Below, piece by piece: positions 54,996-64,000 of a stretch of 64,000 bases of DNA; the stretch's first letter is position 1, and each line of letters opens with the position of its first letter. Source of the stretch: Bicyclus anynana (lineage: Eukaryota; Arthropoda; Insecta; Lepidoptera; Nymphalidae); assembly GCF_947172395.1 (NCBI RefSeq), contig NC_069107.1, positions 8,724,101 to 8,788,100 on the forward strand, read 5' to 3'. The position numbers and the translations under genes were made by a program. Under the pieces are notes generated by a model. The model worked only from the letters and a program-made list of their open reading frames with translations. It did no database searches and was not told where the DNA came from.

Positions 54996-57900
54996 CTGAA
55001 AAAAAAACAATGATATATAGACAAAAGTTAGCATAGCACGCACCATTATACGACTAGTTCTTGTGTTTTAGCATGGTGCGGGTGACTCTCGTATTATGAA
55101 CGTCATAAGGCAACTGTCACCTGCACCATACTACAGCACACATAGTGTTGCACCTATATGTTACATATATTATGACCCTTTCTACATGCATGGCCGTGAG
55201 TTCAATTATAACAACTGGAAAGTAATAATAAATATGCTCCCGACCGACTTTTCGGCCACGGCGGCTAATCTCATGGTGAAATTAACCATGTACGCAGGAG
55301 ATATTATAGTGCACAAGTGTATGCGCAAGTACAGGTGCACTCTCTCTTCCCTCACTCTCGAAATCCGATGGGACGGCAGACCGACACGACCGGTGAGAGA
55401 TCAGGCGCAGGGCCGACGGCTTTACGTACTCTCCGAGGCACGGGGGTGTAGTAACACCGCCAACTTCCCAACTCCAGGCTGCTATTAAGATTTTCCTTGT
55501 AAGAAAAATCCCAATAACCTATTTTGTTTTTTGTTGGTCTGACCCGGGATTCGAACCCTGGACCTCATTGTCCGTAGCTGAACCAGCTAACCACGGGACC
55601 AATGAGGCAGACTGGAAAGTATTTGTGTAATGAACATGGGTGTTTTCTAATAAGGCACAATGTCTCAACAACAGAATAAAAAATGATCCAGAATGAATCT
55701 TTACAAGCAGCGTGGTGAAGCTGGTGAAACCCATAAAAAACACAAACGTCACGCGTCTCCTTGGCATCCGCTCCGTATATACAAAGTTTTTTTTTTAAAT
55801 TTGTATTTCAAGATTTAACAACAATTTACGTAAAATTACGATATCATATTAGACTAATAAACAATAAATATCTATAAAAAATACTCCATCTTAATTTTTT
55901 AATTTTTGTGAACAGTTTTTAAAAACATAAGACCATTTATTTTGAATAATATTTGATAATTACTGATGCGACGCTTCGTGTTGTATTGACTGGAGTATGT
56001 ATTTGTTTTTGAGTTCTGTATATGGAACGGCTACGACAATGTCGTGTTCCATGCGCTCTTTCTGCTTATTATTCTTTAATCTGTGGTCTCAGCTGAATAA
56101 AAATTGGAATGACAGGAACATCTCTTTAAACACTTTTAACACGGTCTTGTCCAGAGTTTTTTGTTTCACAAATTAGCTCTTGATTATAATCTCACCTGAT
56201 GGTAAGTAATGATACAATCTAAGATGGAACCGGGCTAACTTGTTAGGAGGAGGATGAAAATCCACACTCCTTTCGGTTTCTACACGACATCGTACCGGAA
56301 CGCTAAATCGCTTGGCCTTACGTCTTTGTCGGTAGGGTGGACCAGCCAGACCAGACTTATTAAGATAGCCTCAATCGGCCCAGCTGGGGATTGAACCCAG
56401 GACCTCCGTCTTCTAAGTCCACCGCGCACACCACAGCGCCACGGAGGCCGTCAGTTTAATCTTTCCAATATATGTAGGTACGTATGCATCTGAGAAAAGG
56501 ACTATTAAAGTAAATTTTGAAATACCTCTGGGTGTATTTATACATTACCTTTTATTATTAGTGACGTAAATTTATAATTATTTACTCAAATTAAAAAAAT
56601 AATAATTTACCACTAGCATTTCCATATTTTGATTGCTGTGTTGTTGTTGACTGTGAGGTTGTTGTTTGACGTAGGGTTGTTGTTGGACGTGGAGTTGGTG
56701 TTGTTTGTAGCCATCGGTTCCATGGTGTTGTGTATCGTTGCCATGGGTACCGTTCTGTTGTAGACGTCGTTGTCGTTGGGCGCGGAGTTGTTGTAGTGGT
56801 CGTTGTCGTTGGGCGCGGAGTTGTTGTAGTGGTCGTTGTCGTTGGGCGCGGAGTTGTTGTAGTGGTCGTTGTCGTTGGGCGCGGAGTTGTTGTAGTGGTC
56901 GTTGTTGTGGTTGAAGTACTTGTTGAAGTGCTCGATAAAATGTAATTAACTATATCTGTAAAGTAGAACCAATGGAGTTTTCGTTTTGTTACATTAGTAC
57001 TTGCAAGGATGTGTTTATAAAAACATATATTTTCGTAATATTTATTTTCCCAAATAGATTCGTTCCACTTAGATTGAGAAGAACAGGAATATTATGGTCT
57101 AATATTATGGGAAAACACTATAATTTTCAAATTTTCTTTTTATCACTTTGTAGACGTAATTAATATACATACGCATTCCAAAGTTTAGACAAGCTTTCTA
57201 GTTTTAATAGACACTAAGTTATCTTAGTTTTTGGCTGGTGGGAGGTTTCAGCCGTGGCTTGTTTACCCTACCGACAAAGACGTACCGCCAAGCGATTTAG
57301 CGTTCCAGTACGATGTCGTGTTGAAACCGAAAGGAATGTGGATTTTCATCCATCTTAGACTGCATCATCACTTACCATCACGTGAGATTGTAGTCAAGGG
57401 CTAATTTGAAAAGAATGAAAAAATTTTTTCTAGTTTTCGAAATCTCCTGATAATTTCAGAGTAAGAATTCTTGCAACAATCAAACGCGAGCCTATTTTTC
57501 ATTAAGAAATTGTTTAAGTTTGTATTCCTTACCATCAGTCAAAATATCCCAGTTGATTTCATCGTAATACGCGGAATAATCGCTATCTGCCATATAAGCT
57601 GAAATAACATTAAACAATAAAACTTCGTATAGTACTTTAAATAAGGGTCCAAACTATACCAATTCTAATAAAAAATAGTAAAGATTACTAGAAACACAAC
57701 TTGAAAATTGCGTATTTTATCTATTTTTCCTAACGCCGAAAACAGTGATGTCTATTTCGTGACGTCATAGTAAACATGGTCATAGTAGGTACACGTTCTA
57801 CTAAATGATGTCCGATTATCATTATCATCATATCAGCCGATGAACGTCCACTGCAGGACATAGGCCTTTTGTAGGGACTTCTAAACATCAGGATACTGAG

Positions 57901-58979
57901 CCACCTGCATCCAGCGAATGCCTGCGACTCGCTTGATGTCGTCAGTCCACCTGGTGGTGGGTCGATCAACACTGCGCTTTCGAATTCGGGGCCGCCATTC
58001 CAGCACTTTGGGACCCCAACCTCCAGCGGCTCTTCGAACTATGTCCGATTAAACCGATGTAAATCTTCAACACACAGTTTTCTTGGAATCTGGTTAAATA
58101 CAGAGATGGTATTTACTGTCTTATGGAGATAACTGTACTTTTGGTGTAAATATTAACAATCATGGTTTTGTTATTAAAATAATGTCGCTATTTCGAGATT
58201 TAGACCAGACATTTTCCTTTTGTCCAAACAAACAAAGCGAATAGTACTTGTAGAGCTTACTGTGCCGTGGGAGACTAATATTCCGAAGGACCAGTTTAAA
58301 GGTGAATAAATATTATGACCTAACAAATGAACTAACTAAAAATGGATATGTAGTTAGTCTGTATGCCGTTAAAAAAAGAAAAAAAAAACTTGCTCAAAGA
58401 CCTTGGCCTCTCTAGAAGTGCAGCTAGTTCTATATTAGACCGAGTATCCAAAGCTGCTCTAATACGGTCTTACCAAATTTGGCTAGGCAGGGAAACTACA
58501 CGAGCAGAGAACGGGGAGTGTTGATTGATCGTCAAGGAATACCTTAACCCTACATCCTGTAGTCACAAGTTCAGGACTCTGCTCGGAGTTCTTCTCTCTA
58601 CCACGCGATGGACCCGGCACCCGCACGGTGAATCCATGGAATGCTAAGATATTCATCGCAAAATAGTTAAGTAAATAGCACGGACACCAATATCACTTAT
58701 ATCATGGGTATTAGAGTAAAAATATTAGCAGGAAGGACTACGCTATCCGTCAGTACCATTCACACTGTTCTTAACAAGCATCTGAATCAGTCAGTGCAAG
58801 GGCAAAGTACCATTCACACTGTTCTTAACAAGCATCTGAATCAGTCAGTGCAAGGGCAAAGTACGATTCATACTGTTCTTAACAAGCATCTGAATCAGTC
58901 AGTCATAGGACTTACATGGAACGCCACTGACGAAATATGATCCGAAAGCCAAAATATATATAAAACGTTGAACAAACAT
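54712..58979 (-). CDS. Unrecognised mucin-like type I membrane protein, 4 exons, 252 aa
   Basis: Four exons (58916-58979, 57533-57598, 56611-56955, 54712-54995) join in frame through canonical splice sites and end in TAA. Layout: signal peptide 1-19, acidic Tyr/Asp-rich segment about 22-50, Thr/Ser/Pro-rich stalk about 52-155 (expected to carry many O-glycans), membrane helix about 166-190, then a hydrophilic tail to 252. No enzymatic motif is visible and I do not recognise the family. Likely at the cell surface with the stalk outside. A paralogue's last exon at 63733-64000 and a broken tail copy at 54371-54640 show a local gene family. Gene prediction from splice phase only; expression is untested. 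Confidence 0.82.
55080..55620. other. Stacked tRNA-like repeats in mucin-like gene intron 3
   Basis: ATGCATGGCCGTGAGTTCAA (also at 36105) and GGGATTCGAACCCTGGACCT with CTGAACCAGCTAACCACGGG (also at 9485-9525) are decayed SINE pieces. The plus-strand frame over them (55096-55488) is not a gene. Confidence 0.55.
56165..56452 (-). mobile_element. SINE-A copy
   Basis: AATTAGCTCTTGATTATAAT through CAGCGCCACGGAGGCC. Within intron 3 of the mucin-like gene. Confidence 0.85.
56611..56955 (-). CDS. Mucin-like gene exon 3 (Thr/Pro stalk)
   Basis: 345 nt, acceptor TTTACAG, donor GTAAAT. Begins DIVNYILSS, then (ST)n and three near-identical 11-residue units of eight Thr plus PRP, coded by 33-bp DNA repeats at about 56768-56906. 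It continues ERYPWQRYTTPWNRW and more Thr/Gln-rich sequence. The opposite-strand Val-rich open frame here is its shadow. Confidence 0.85.
56768..56906 (-). repeat. 33-bp coding repeat (Thr8-Pro-Arg-Pro)
   Basis: Repeats of GTCGTTGTCGTTGGGCGCGG (plus-strand view) at 33-bp spacing, in frame in exon 3 of the mucin-like gene, so unit-number change keeps the frame. Confidence 0.88.
57232..57422 (+). mobile_element. SINE-A copy lacking tRNA head
   Basis: GGCTGGTGGGAGGTTTCAGC through AGGGCTAATTTGAAAAGAAT. Confidence 0.8.
57533..57598 (-). CDS. Mucin-like gene exon 2 (acidic Tyr-rich)
   Basis: 66 nt, acceptor TTATTTCAG, donor GTAAGG. Reads YMADSDYSAYYDEINWDILT then D. Acidic and Tyr-rich, so perhaps tyrosine-sulphated (inference). 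Both junction codons are split after the first base and stay open. Confidence 0.8.
57826..58045 (-). mobile_element. RTE-like 3' fragment
   Basis: ATCAGCCGATGAACGTCCAC to GCTCTTCGAACTATGTCC, reverse orientation of the RTE-like family. It lies in intron 1 of the mucin-like gene. Confidence 0.8.
58752..58903. repeat. 54-bp tandem repeat, 3 units, in mucin-like gene intron 1
   Basis: AGTACCATTCACACTGTTCT units at 58752, 58806 and 58860. 54 is a multiple of 3, so the plus strand is open, but the array is intronic and next to the exon 1 donor. Confidence 0.88.
58916..58979 (-). CDS. Mucin-like gene exon 1 (signal peptide)
   Basis: ATG at 58979. Reads MFVQRFIYILAFGSYFVSG then VP: a short N-region with Arg, a hydrophobic core and small residues (VSG) suited to cleavage. 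Donor GTAAGT; ends with one base T that joins CT of exon 2 (Ser). A 54-bp tandem repeat starts about 10 nt past the donor. Confidence 0.8.
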
Positions 58980-59174
58980 TTTTAACTCAAAACACTATTA
59001 AAACAAAATATTTAAAATAAAACAAATTAAATTATAATTATTTAACGGGCAGGTTCTTTCTATAGTAATCCACAGAAAAATGATACAATATTATAAATTT
59101 ATCACTATGTTCTATTAACAGGATTTACCAGTAAATCATTACAAATAATAATGTATAGAGTGTTCTTTTTTTTA

Positions 59175-59342
59175 TAAATAAATTTTTGCCATAATATCTT
59201 TTTAAACATGACCATAATTCCCATTCCCCTCCAACTAGTCGGGAAAGACTGTGCTAGGAGTGGGTACGTCAATAGACCAACGGGACGGGGATTGAACCAC
59301 CACCCCTCGGTGATGAGTCCGCTCTTACCGTTGAGATATTTA
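59175..59342 (-). mobile_element. SINE-C copy
   Basis: CATTCCCCTCCAACTAGTCG, GGATTGAACCACCACCCCTC, CGCTCTTACCGTTGAGATAT; matches 6338-6516. Confidence 0.75.
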
Positions 59343-59667
59343 CTGGATCTAGTTTTTTTCATGTTTGTCAAGTGGCACTGCCGTTTGCTTTTCAGAAACG
59401 TGAGAATAATTGACCGTAAATGGCGACCTTAATAGTTGAGTTGGCGTGAACAGGCAGAAAGGCAGACGCAACTGAAGACTTTGTTTTATAACTGCATAGA
59501 CACTGAAAACCTTTATTAAAACACACTGTATATTTTACAACGGATGAAGTGGGCGTCAATAGTAATAATATGATGAAATTCATGGTGATATTTATTTTTA
59601 AAAGATAAAAAACCCTGGGAATACTGTTAAATATTTATATATAACTAAATGTTACTTAGCTACTATA

Positions 59668-60652
59668 CAGTGTGTTTAAAAAATACCGTCCGATCCAAAA
59701 TGTGCGTGTAAGCGTTATAATATTATAAACAGACAAAATATTTAAAAAAATATTATTTAATAATTAAGCATTTTTATCGTGATAATAAAGTTTCTAATTT
59801 TAAACATAAATTTTCCCAAAACTTGGAAAATTTAAAAAGTGACAACACTGTACTATCAATTATGGTACGTATATCTAGATTATTACCTCCTACCTACACA
59901 CCTGTGGCACAAAAGTCGGCAAAATTGAAAGCCTTTTGACAATGCCGCGCGGCATATCGTAAAGGGTAGGTAGTAGGTATCATCGTTATCGGCACCCACT
60001 GTCTTTGAAACGCTGCGCCGCCGCCGACACGCGTTATGTCTGTAATGCTGCGTTTAGTTTACTTGCGCCACTCGCCCAAAATGCAGACTTAAATTAGTAG
60101 TACCTAGTAGATCTATTTGCGACAGAGCTATTACGGTGTTCTAGAGTAAAAGGGATAATAGTTTCTGGTGTAATGTACGTTCAAGGAGTGGAAAATGTGG
60201 AAAATTATCCACTAACCATTAATTCATCTGCCATCGTTCATCTGCGTAAATTAACTTTTCGTGTTTACACACATCACAACACGCCAGTTATGCAAGCACG
60301 CATGCATACTTGTACATAGCACAAGATGATAAAGCACCTTGACAAACCTATCACCTTGTTGTGTGTACTTGTGTGTTTACTTGCCCATTCAATACCGCTT
60401 TGAATAGAAACGTGTAAACGCAGCACAAAACATAGATGGCAGCGTTTTTATTTTGTAGTAATGCCTACTAATAATTAAGCTATCTCAACTTTTGTGTTGT
60501 CATGTAAGTTTTTATATTTTTGCATTTTTTTATGTTAATTTCGTGCAGGGAAAAAAATGTATTTCTTTAAAAATAAGGACTGCATAAAATAATGTATACA
60601 CGATACCTAAGTTAATACTTAAGGGCCGGACGGTATTTCCTATAACACACTG
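59668..60652. mobile_element. Non-autonomous Tc1/mariner-like element, TA target
   Basis: Inverted ends CAGTGTGTTTAAAAAATACC and GGTATTTCCTATAACACACTG with a TA on each side (59666-59667, 60653-60654). 985 bp; no transposase frame; interior with CCGACTTTTGTGCCAC and a GC-rich patch near 60010. Confidence 0.85.
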
Positions 60653-60659
60653 TATAAAC

Positions 60660-62015
60660 CTATTAATAATGATATGAAATGCGAGTTTGCTTCGTTGGTT
60701 TAAAGGTTTATTATATGGTTTCGAATCACAAGGCCCTCGGTTCTGTAATAACAATTAATTCTGGACTCCCCCTTACCTTTGGTCTATAACGTAATTTTAA
60801 AGTTACTTCTTAGGTTTATGACAAAATTTTAGGGTAACAAATGGTACTGTAAATAAAATCGTTGGGGAGCAATAAAATATATGTTAGAGAAAGAGGAAGT
60901 ACTTAGAACAGAGTTGATTGTATAGAAGCAAATATTGTTATTTAGAGCTTTGAAAAGACTTCACAGTAGGTTTAGTTCATATTCAATTTGATTTCAAACA
61001 AAATGCAAGAAAATTATTTAAACATTCGAAAATAGAATAAAGGAGATTGTCGTTTTTGGCCTCAGTAACCAACAGACATTAGATATATACAGAAATTCTT
61101 AATTTATTTTAAGACGTATAATTCAGATGTTAAAATTCAGCGGACACTAGCGGACAAAAAATATAATTAATAATTAAATAATTAAACACTGTATTGACCA
61201 CCATTTTCGTGTGAAAAAATCACGGATAGTAAAAATATTTCATTCATGAAAGTCTCTGTTCTTGTTTATTGTAAACTAGCGGACGCCGGTAACTGCGTTT
61301 ACGAGTTCTGCGTTTTGTTTCTTTTGAAGCTAACTAATAAATTATTTTACATTATTTTTTATTATATTATTTACTTTAAATGTATATATGTAGTTTAAAA
61401 GTTAACCTCATAACCTCAAAACTTCGTGCCACAATCCCAAAACAACGCAATCAAGTGACTGTGTATTAAACATAACAATAAATTCATGAAAACTAACTAT
61501 ACTATTACAATCTCTTTCAATCAAAATTTCCTAACGTAATATATTTACCGTTCTTTAAAAAAAATAGAAACTTTCTGTTTAGTTTTGGCCGTCAGTCCGC
61601 TGTGTGTTGATCAAATTAAAAATTCTCGCCAAATATCACCGTCTCATGTACAAATCTCTGCTAAGGTTTATTGTTGGCAGTAGAGTATTGTTCTTAAAAA
61701 TAAAAAATATTCAATTCATGAAGATCGTTCATCGCTTCAGTGCTTGATTAATTGTGGTAAGGAAAACCAACAAAGCAACAGTAGAATATCCCTAACACAC
61801 CAACCCACAAACTTACAAACTACCTTTTTATAATATTAGTATGTATATCTTGTACTGTCAGTAATTGTCAATGGCACTAATTATTATGATGAAAAAATTT
61901 CGTAGACGGAGAAGTAAATAGACAAGTTCTTACCCGACTACGGTGTAGCCAAAAAGAGAGGTAATGTTGATATTTCGTTTATTTAATCATTTTATTTATT
62001 GATTATATTTGTTGA
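60660..62015. other. Intergenic, no recognised gene
   Basis: AT-rich; a CTAGCGGACGCCGGTAACTG repeat head at 61274 is the only recognised piece. Confidence 0.45.
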
Positions 62016-62020
62016 TTTAA

Positions 62021-62235
62021 ACGGAGGCAAAGTGGCTAGTTATCACCCTACCGGCAAAGACGTACCGCCAAGCGATTTAGCGTTCCGATACAAATGTCGT
62101 GTAGAAACTGAAGGGTTTGGATTTTCGTCCCCCTCCTTACAAGTTAGCCTGCTTCCATTTTAGATTGCATCATCACTTACCATCAGGTGAGGATGTGGTC
62201 CAGGGTTAACTTGTAAAGAATAAAAAGAAAAAAAA
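62021..62235 (+). mobile_element. SINE-A copy lacking most of the head
   Basis: GTGGCTAGTTATCACCCTAC through TTAACTTGTAAAGAATAAAA. Confidence 0.82.
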
Positions 62236-62739
62236 GGTTTGAACATATTCTACCTGCTGATCAGTAGGTACATCATTTATTATCAGTGCATCATATCATC
62301 GTATATATCAGATTTACACATATCAGAAGTGGAATTTAGACAATTCCCCGACATAAATATTTATTTTTTCAATAATCCAACTCCTGTTTTACACAGGTAT
62401 CGGTTTGAAAGCGGTTCCAAACCATAATCTATTTTATTCAGTTTTTTGACACCGCCTTTAAAGTGATCAGTAGGTACTATGTTATTTATCACTTTTTGAG
62501 AGGTTTAGTTAATAAAACAGTTAACTTTATTTATAATAGCTTTTATTTATGGAATGCGATGAATGATTTATATCTGTCTATATAATTCTCTGTCTTCGAG
62601 TGCGTATCGTCATCTGTGATTGATTAATTCATTATTTTTCATTGATAATAATCATTGACAAGGTATTGCCGGATTGGACAATTTTATGACATTCAAAATA
62701 GGTATAATGACAGTGGGGCGCTGAATGTATGGACGAGAG

Positions 62740-63065
62740 ACATTGTCCTTTCATATTTTTTCGCTACAAACTTGATATTTGGCTGGTTTAAAGTTGGTAG
62801 ACATCTGTAACAAACGAATTTTGCGGCAGGGACGGATTAAGTAGGTAAAAAGGCTCTTGCAAGTTTGTTTGAAAGTCCTTAATTTTTTACTACAAAGTTG
62901 GAATTTGGCAGAGACGTAGTTAATAGTTAGTTAACGTCCGTCATGAATGGAATAAGCACCAGGGCTGGATTAAGGAGGTCTAAAATGTTTATGATTTTAT
63001 TTTTGCTACGAACTTGAATTTAGTCGAGAGGTAGTTTACAGTTGGTAGAGATCCAGTAGTAACGA
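62740..63065 (+). mobile_element. Decayed repeat array related to 20722-20893
   Basis: Three loose copies of GGACGGATTAAGTAGGT / GGCTGGATTAAGGAGGTC style units with GTTGGTAGA motifs. Confidence 0.5.
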
Positions 63066-63192
63066 ATTTTGCGAATATGTTATCGAAAGTCGTTAATTTA
63101 TTTTGTTGTCTTTAGTTGGCCTAAACGAAATTGAGATACTATGTAACAAATGTCATTCACAACCCTTCGTGGATATCATACGGTATGTAGAT

Positions 63193-63508
63193 TTTTTATT
63201 TTATTCTTTACGAGTTAGCCCTTGACTACAATCTCACCTGATGGTGATGCAGTCTAAGATGGAAGTGGGCTAACTTGTTAGGAGGAGGATGAAAATCCAC
63301 ACTCCTTTCGGTTTCTACACGACATCGTACGCTAAATAGCTTGGCGGTACGTCTTTGCTGGTAGGGTGGTAACTAGCCGCGGCCGAAGCCTCCCACCAGC
63401 CAGACCTGTACCAATTAAGAAAAGCTCAATCTGCCCAGCCGGGGATCGAACCCAGAATCTCCGTTTTAGTAAATACACCGCGCATCCCACGGCGCCATGG
63501 AGGCCGTC
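63193..63508 (-). mobile_element. SINE-A full-length copy
   Basis: TTTACGAGTTAGCCCTTGAC through GGGGATCGAACCCAGAATCT and GCGCCATGGAGGCCG. Confidence 0.88.
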
Positions 63509-63636
63509 ATTTCTTAGTTTATTTAATAGGTTGTTAATAAATACCAAATTAGTGAATAGGCCAACAGGAACACTGAACATATTTAAATCCAAACACGCTA
63601 ATAAAGTGAATTAAAAAAAAGTCATTAATGGATTAT

Positions 63637-63642
63637 TTTAAT
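63637..63642 (-). terminator. Candidate poly(A) signal ATTAAA of right-edge paralogue
   Basis: ATTAAA about 90 nt after the paralogue's stop codon, in a flank homologous to 54300-54385. Confidence 0.35.
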
Positions 63643-63732
63643 CACCAATTAAAAGTCACATACAAAGTTAAACTACCGTTAATTCCTTCTTTTTATTGTA
63701 TTGTTGTTGGACGTGACTTTGTTGTCGACAAA

Positions 63733-64000
63733 TTAACTTACAACACTATTCTGTGTTTCATTGCAATTTACAACAACATCGGCTATATTTTTATTTGTAT
63801 ATTTAGCTTCTATATCTTCAGTTTTACTTTCTGGTGGTTTCGTTTCGTCTTCTGGGTTACGATTAGTAAATCTCCCTTTGGCATTATTCCATACATTGTT
63901 AATACTATCTCTTCCGCTGTATTTCCTTGTTAATATCGATGCTATAATGTATGTAAGAATCAACACTATAATAACCAGAATGGCTATCAATGGTAAATAG
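63733..64000 (-). CDS. Paralogue of mucin-like membrane protein, last exon (partial, off right edge)
   Basis: Open frame from the right edge to TAA at 63735-63733. Reads YLPLIAILVIIVLILTYIIA (membrane helix), TRKYSGRD, then a tail with DETKPPESKTEDIEAKYTNK and CNETQNSVVS. It is very similar to 54712-54966, with scattered substitutions and an extra codon near the NPEDE position. The frame is intact, so both copies look functional. Upstream exons are outside the window. Confidence 0.83.
   Translation of the reverse strand, partial: YLPLIAILVIIVLILTYIIASILTRKYSGRDSINNVWNNAKGRFTNRNPEDETKPPESKTEDIEAKYTNKNIADVVVNCNETQNSVVS

Noticed and set aside
55096..55488. 130-codon plus-strand open frame
   Set aside because: Composed of pieces of tRNA-like repeats that recur at 36100 and 9485; no domain and antisense to the gene.
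56730..56945. Plus-strand Val-rich open frame
   Set aside because: Shadow of the Thr-rich exon of the mucin-like gene on the opposite strand, which has splice sites and phase support.

Overview
The window is eukaryotic and looks like a moth or butterfly (lepidopteran) chromosome. It is AT-rich and intron-rich, with GT/AG splice sites, and about half of it is made of repeat types typical of Lepidoptera: tRNA-derived SINEs, Helitron-like elements ending in CTAG, RTE and Jockey-type retrotransposon fragments, and MITEs. The order is inferred from repeat style and protein similarity; the species cannot be told.

Region 1 (about 0.9-41.35 kb, minus strand) is most of Cadps, the Ca2+-dependent activator protein for secretion (CAPS). 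Eighteen coding exons can be joined from the start codon at 41336 down to 917, and the reading frame is kept at all 17 junctions. They give 781 complete codons: an acidic Ser-rich N-terminus, a low-complexity linker, the conserved N-terminal region, the C2 domain, the PH domain and the start of the Munc13-homology (MUN) region. The rest of the C-terminal half lies beyond the left edge. The first coding exon has a 3' splice site 10 nt before the ATG, so at least one 5'-UTR exon lies further right and was not found. Several exons have a transposon or minisatellite right up against a splice site: the SINE at the acceptor of the 917-1107 exon, the minisatellite that contains the acceptor of the 21233-21390 exon, and the repeat ending at the donor of the 8108-8214 exon.

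Region 2 (about 41.4-54.3 kb) has no convincing host gene. It holds a 5'-truncated Jockey-like retrotransposon with a 280-codon open frame (46517-47359), RTE fragments, SINEs, an element with long inverted ends, and a widely spaced inverted-repeat pair.

Region 3 (about 54.3-64.0 kb, minus strand) holds a small unrecognised gene of four exons (54712-58979). It encodes a 252-residue type I membrane protein: signal peptide, Thr/Pro-rich mucin-like stalk, one membrane segment and a cytoplasmic tail of about 60 residues. A frame-shifted copy of its tail exon sits just downstream, and the last exon of a second intact paralogue runs off the right edge. It is therefore a tandem gene family, and the best candidate here for something undescribed.

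The secretion gene and the mucin-like genes share a strand, but nothing in the sequence links their functions.
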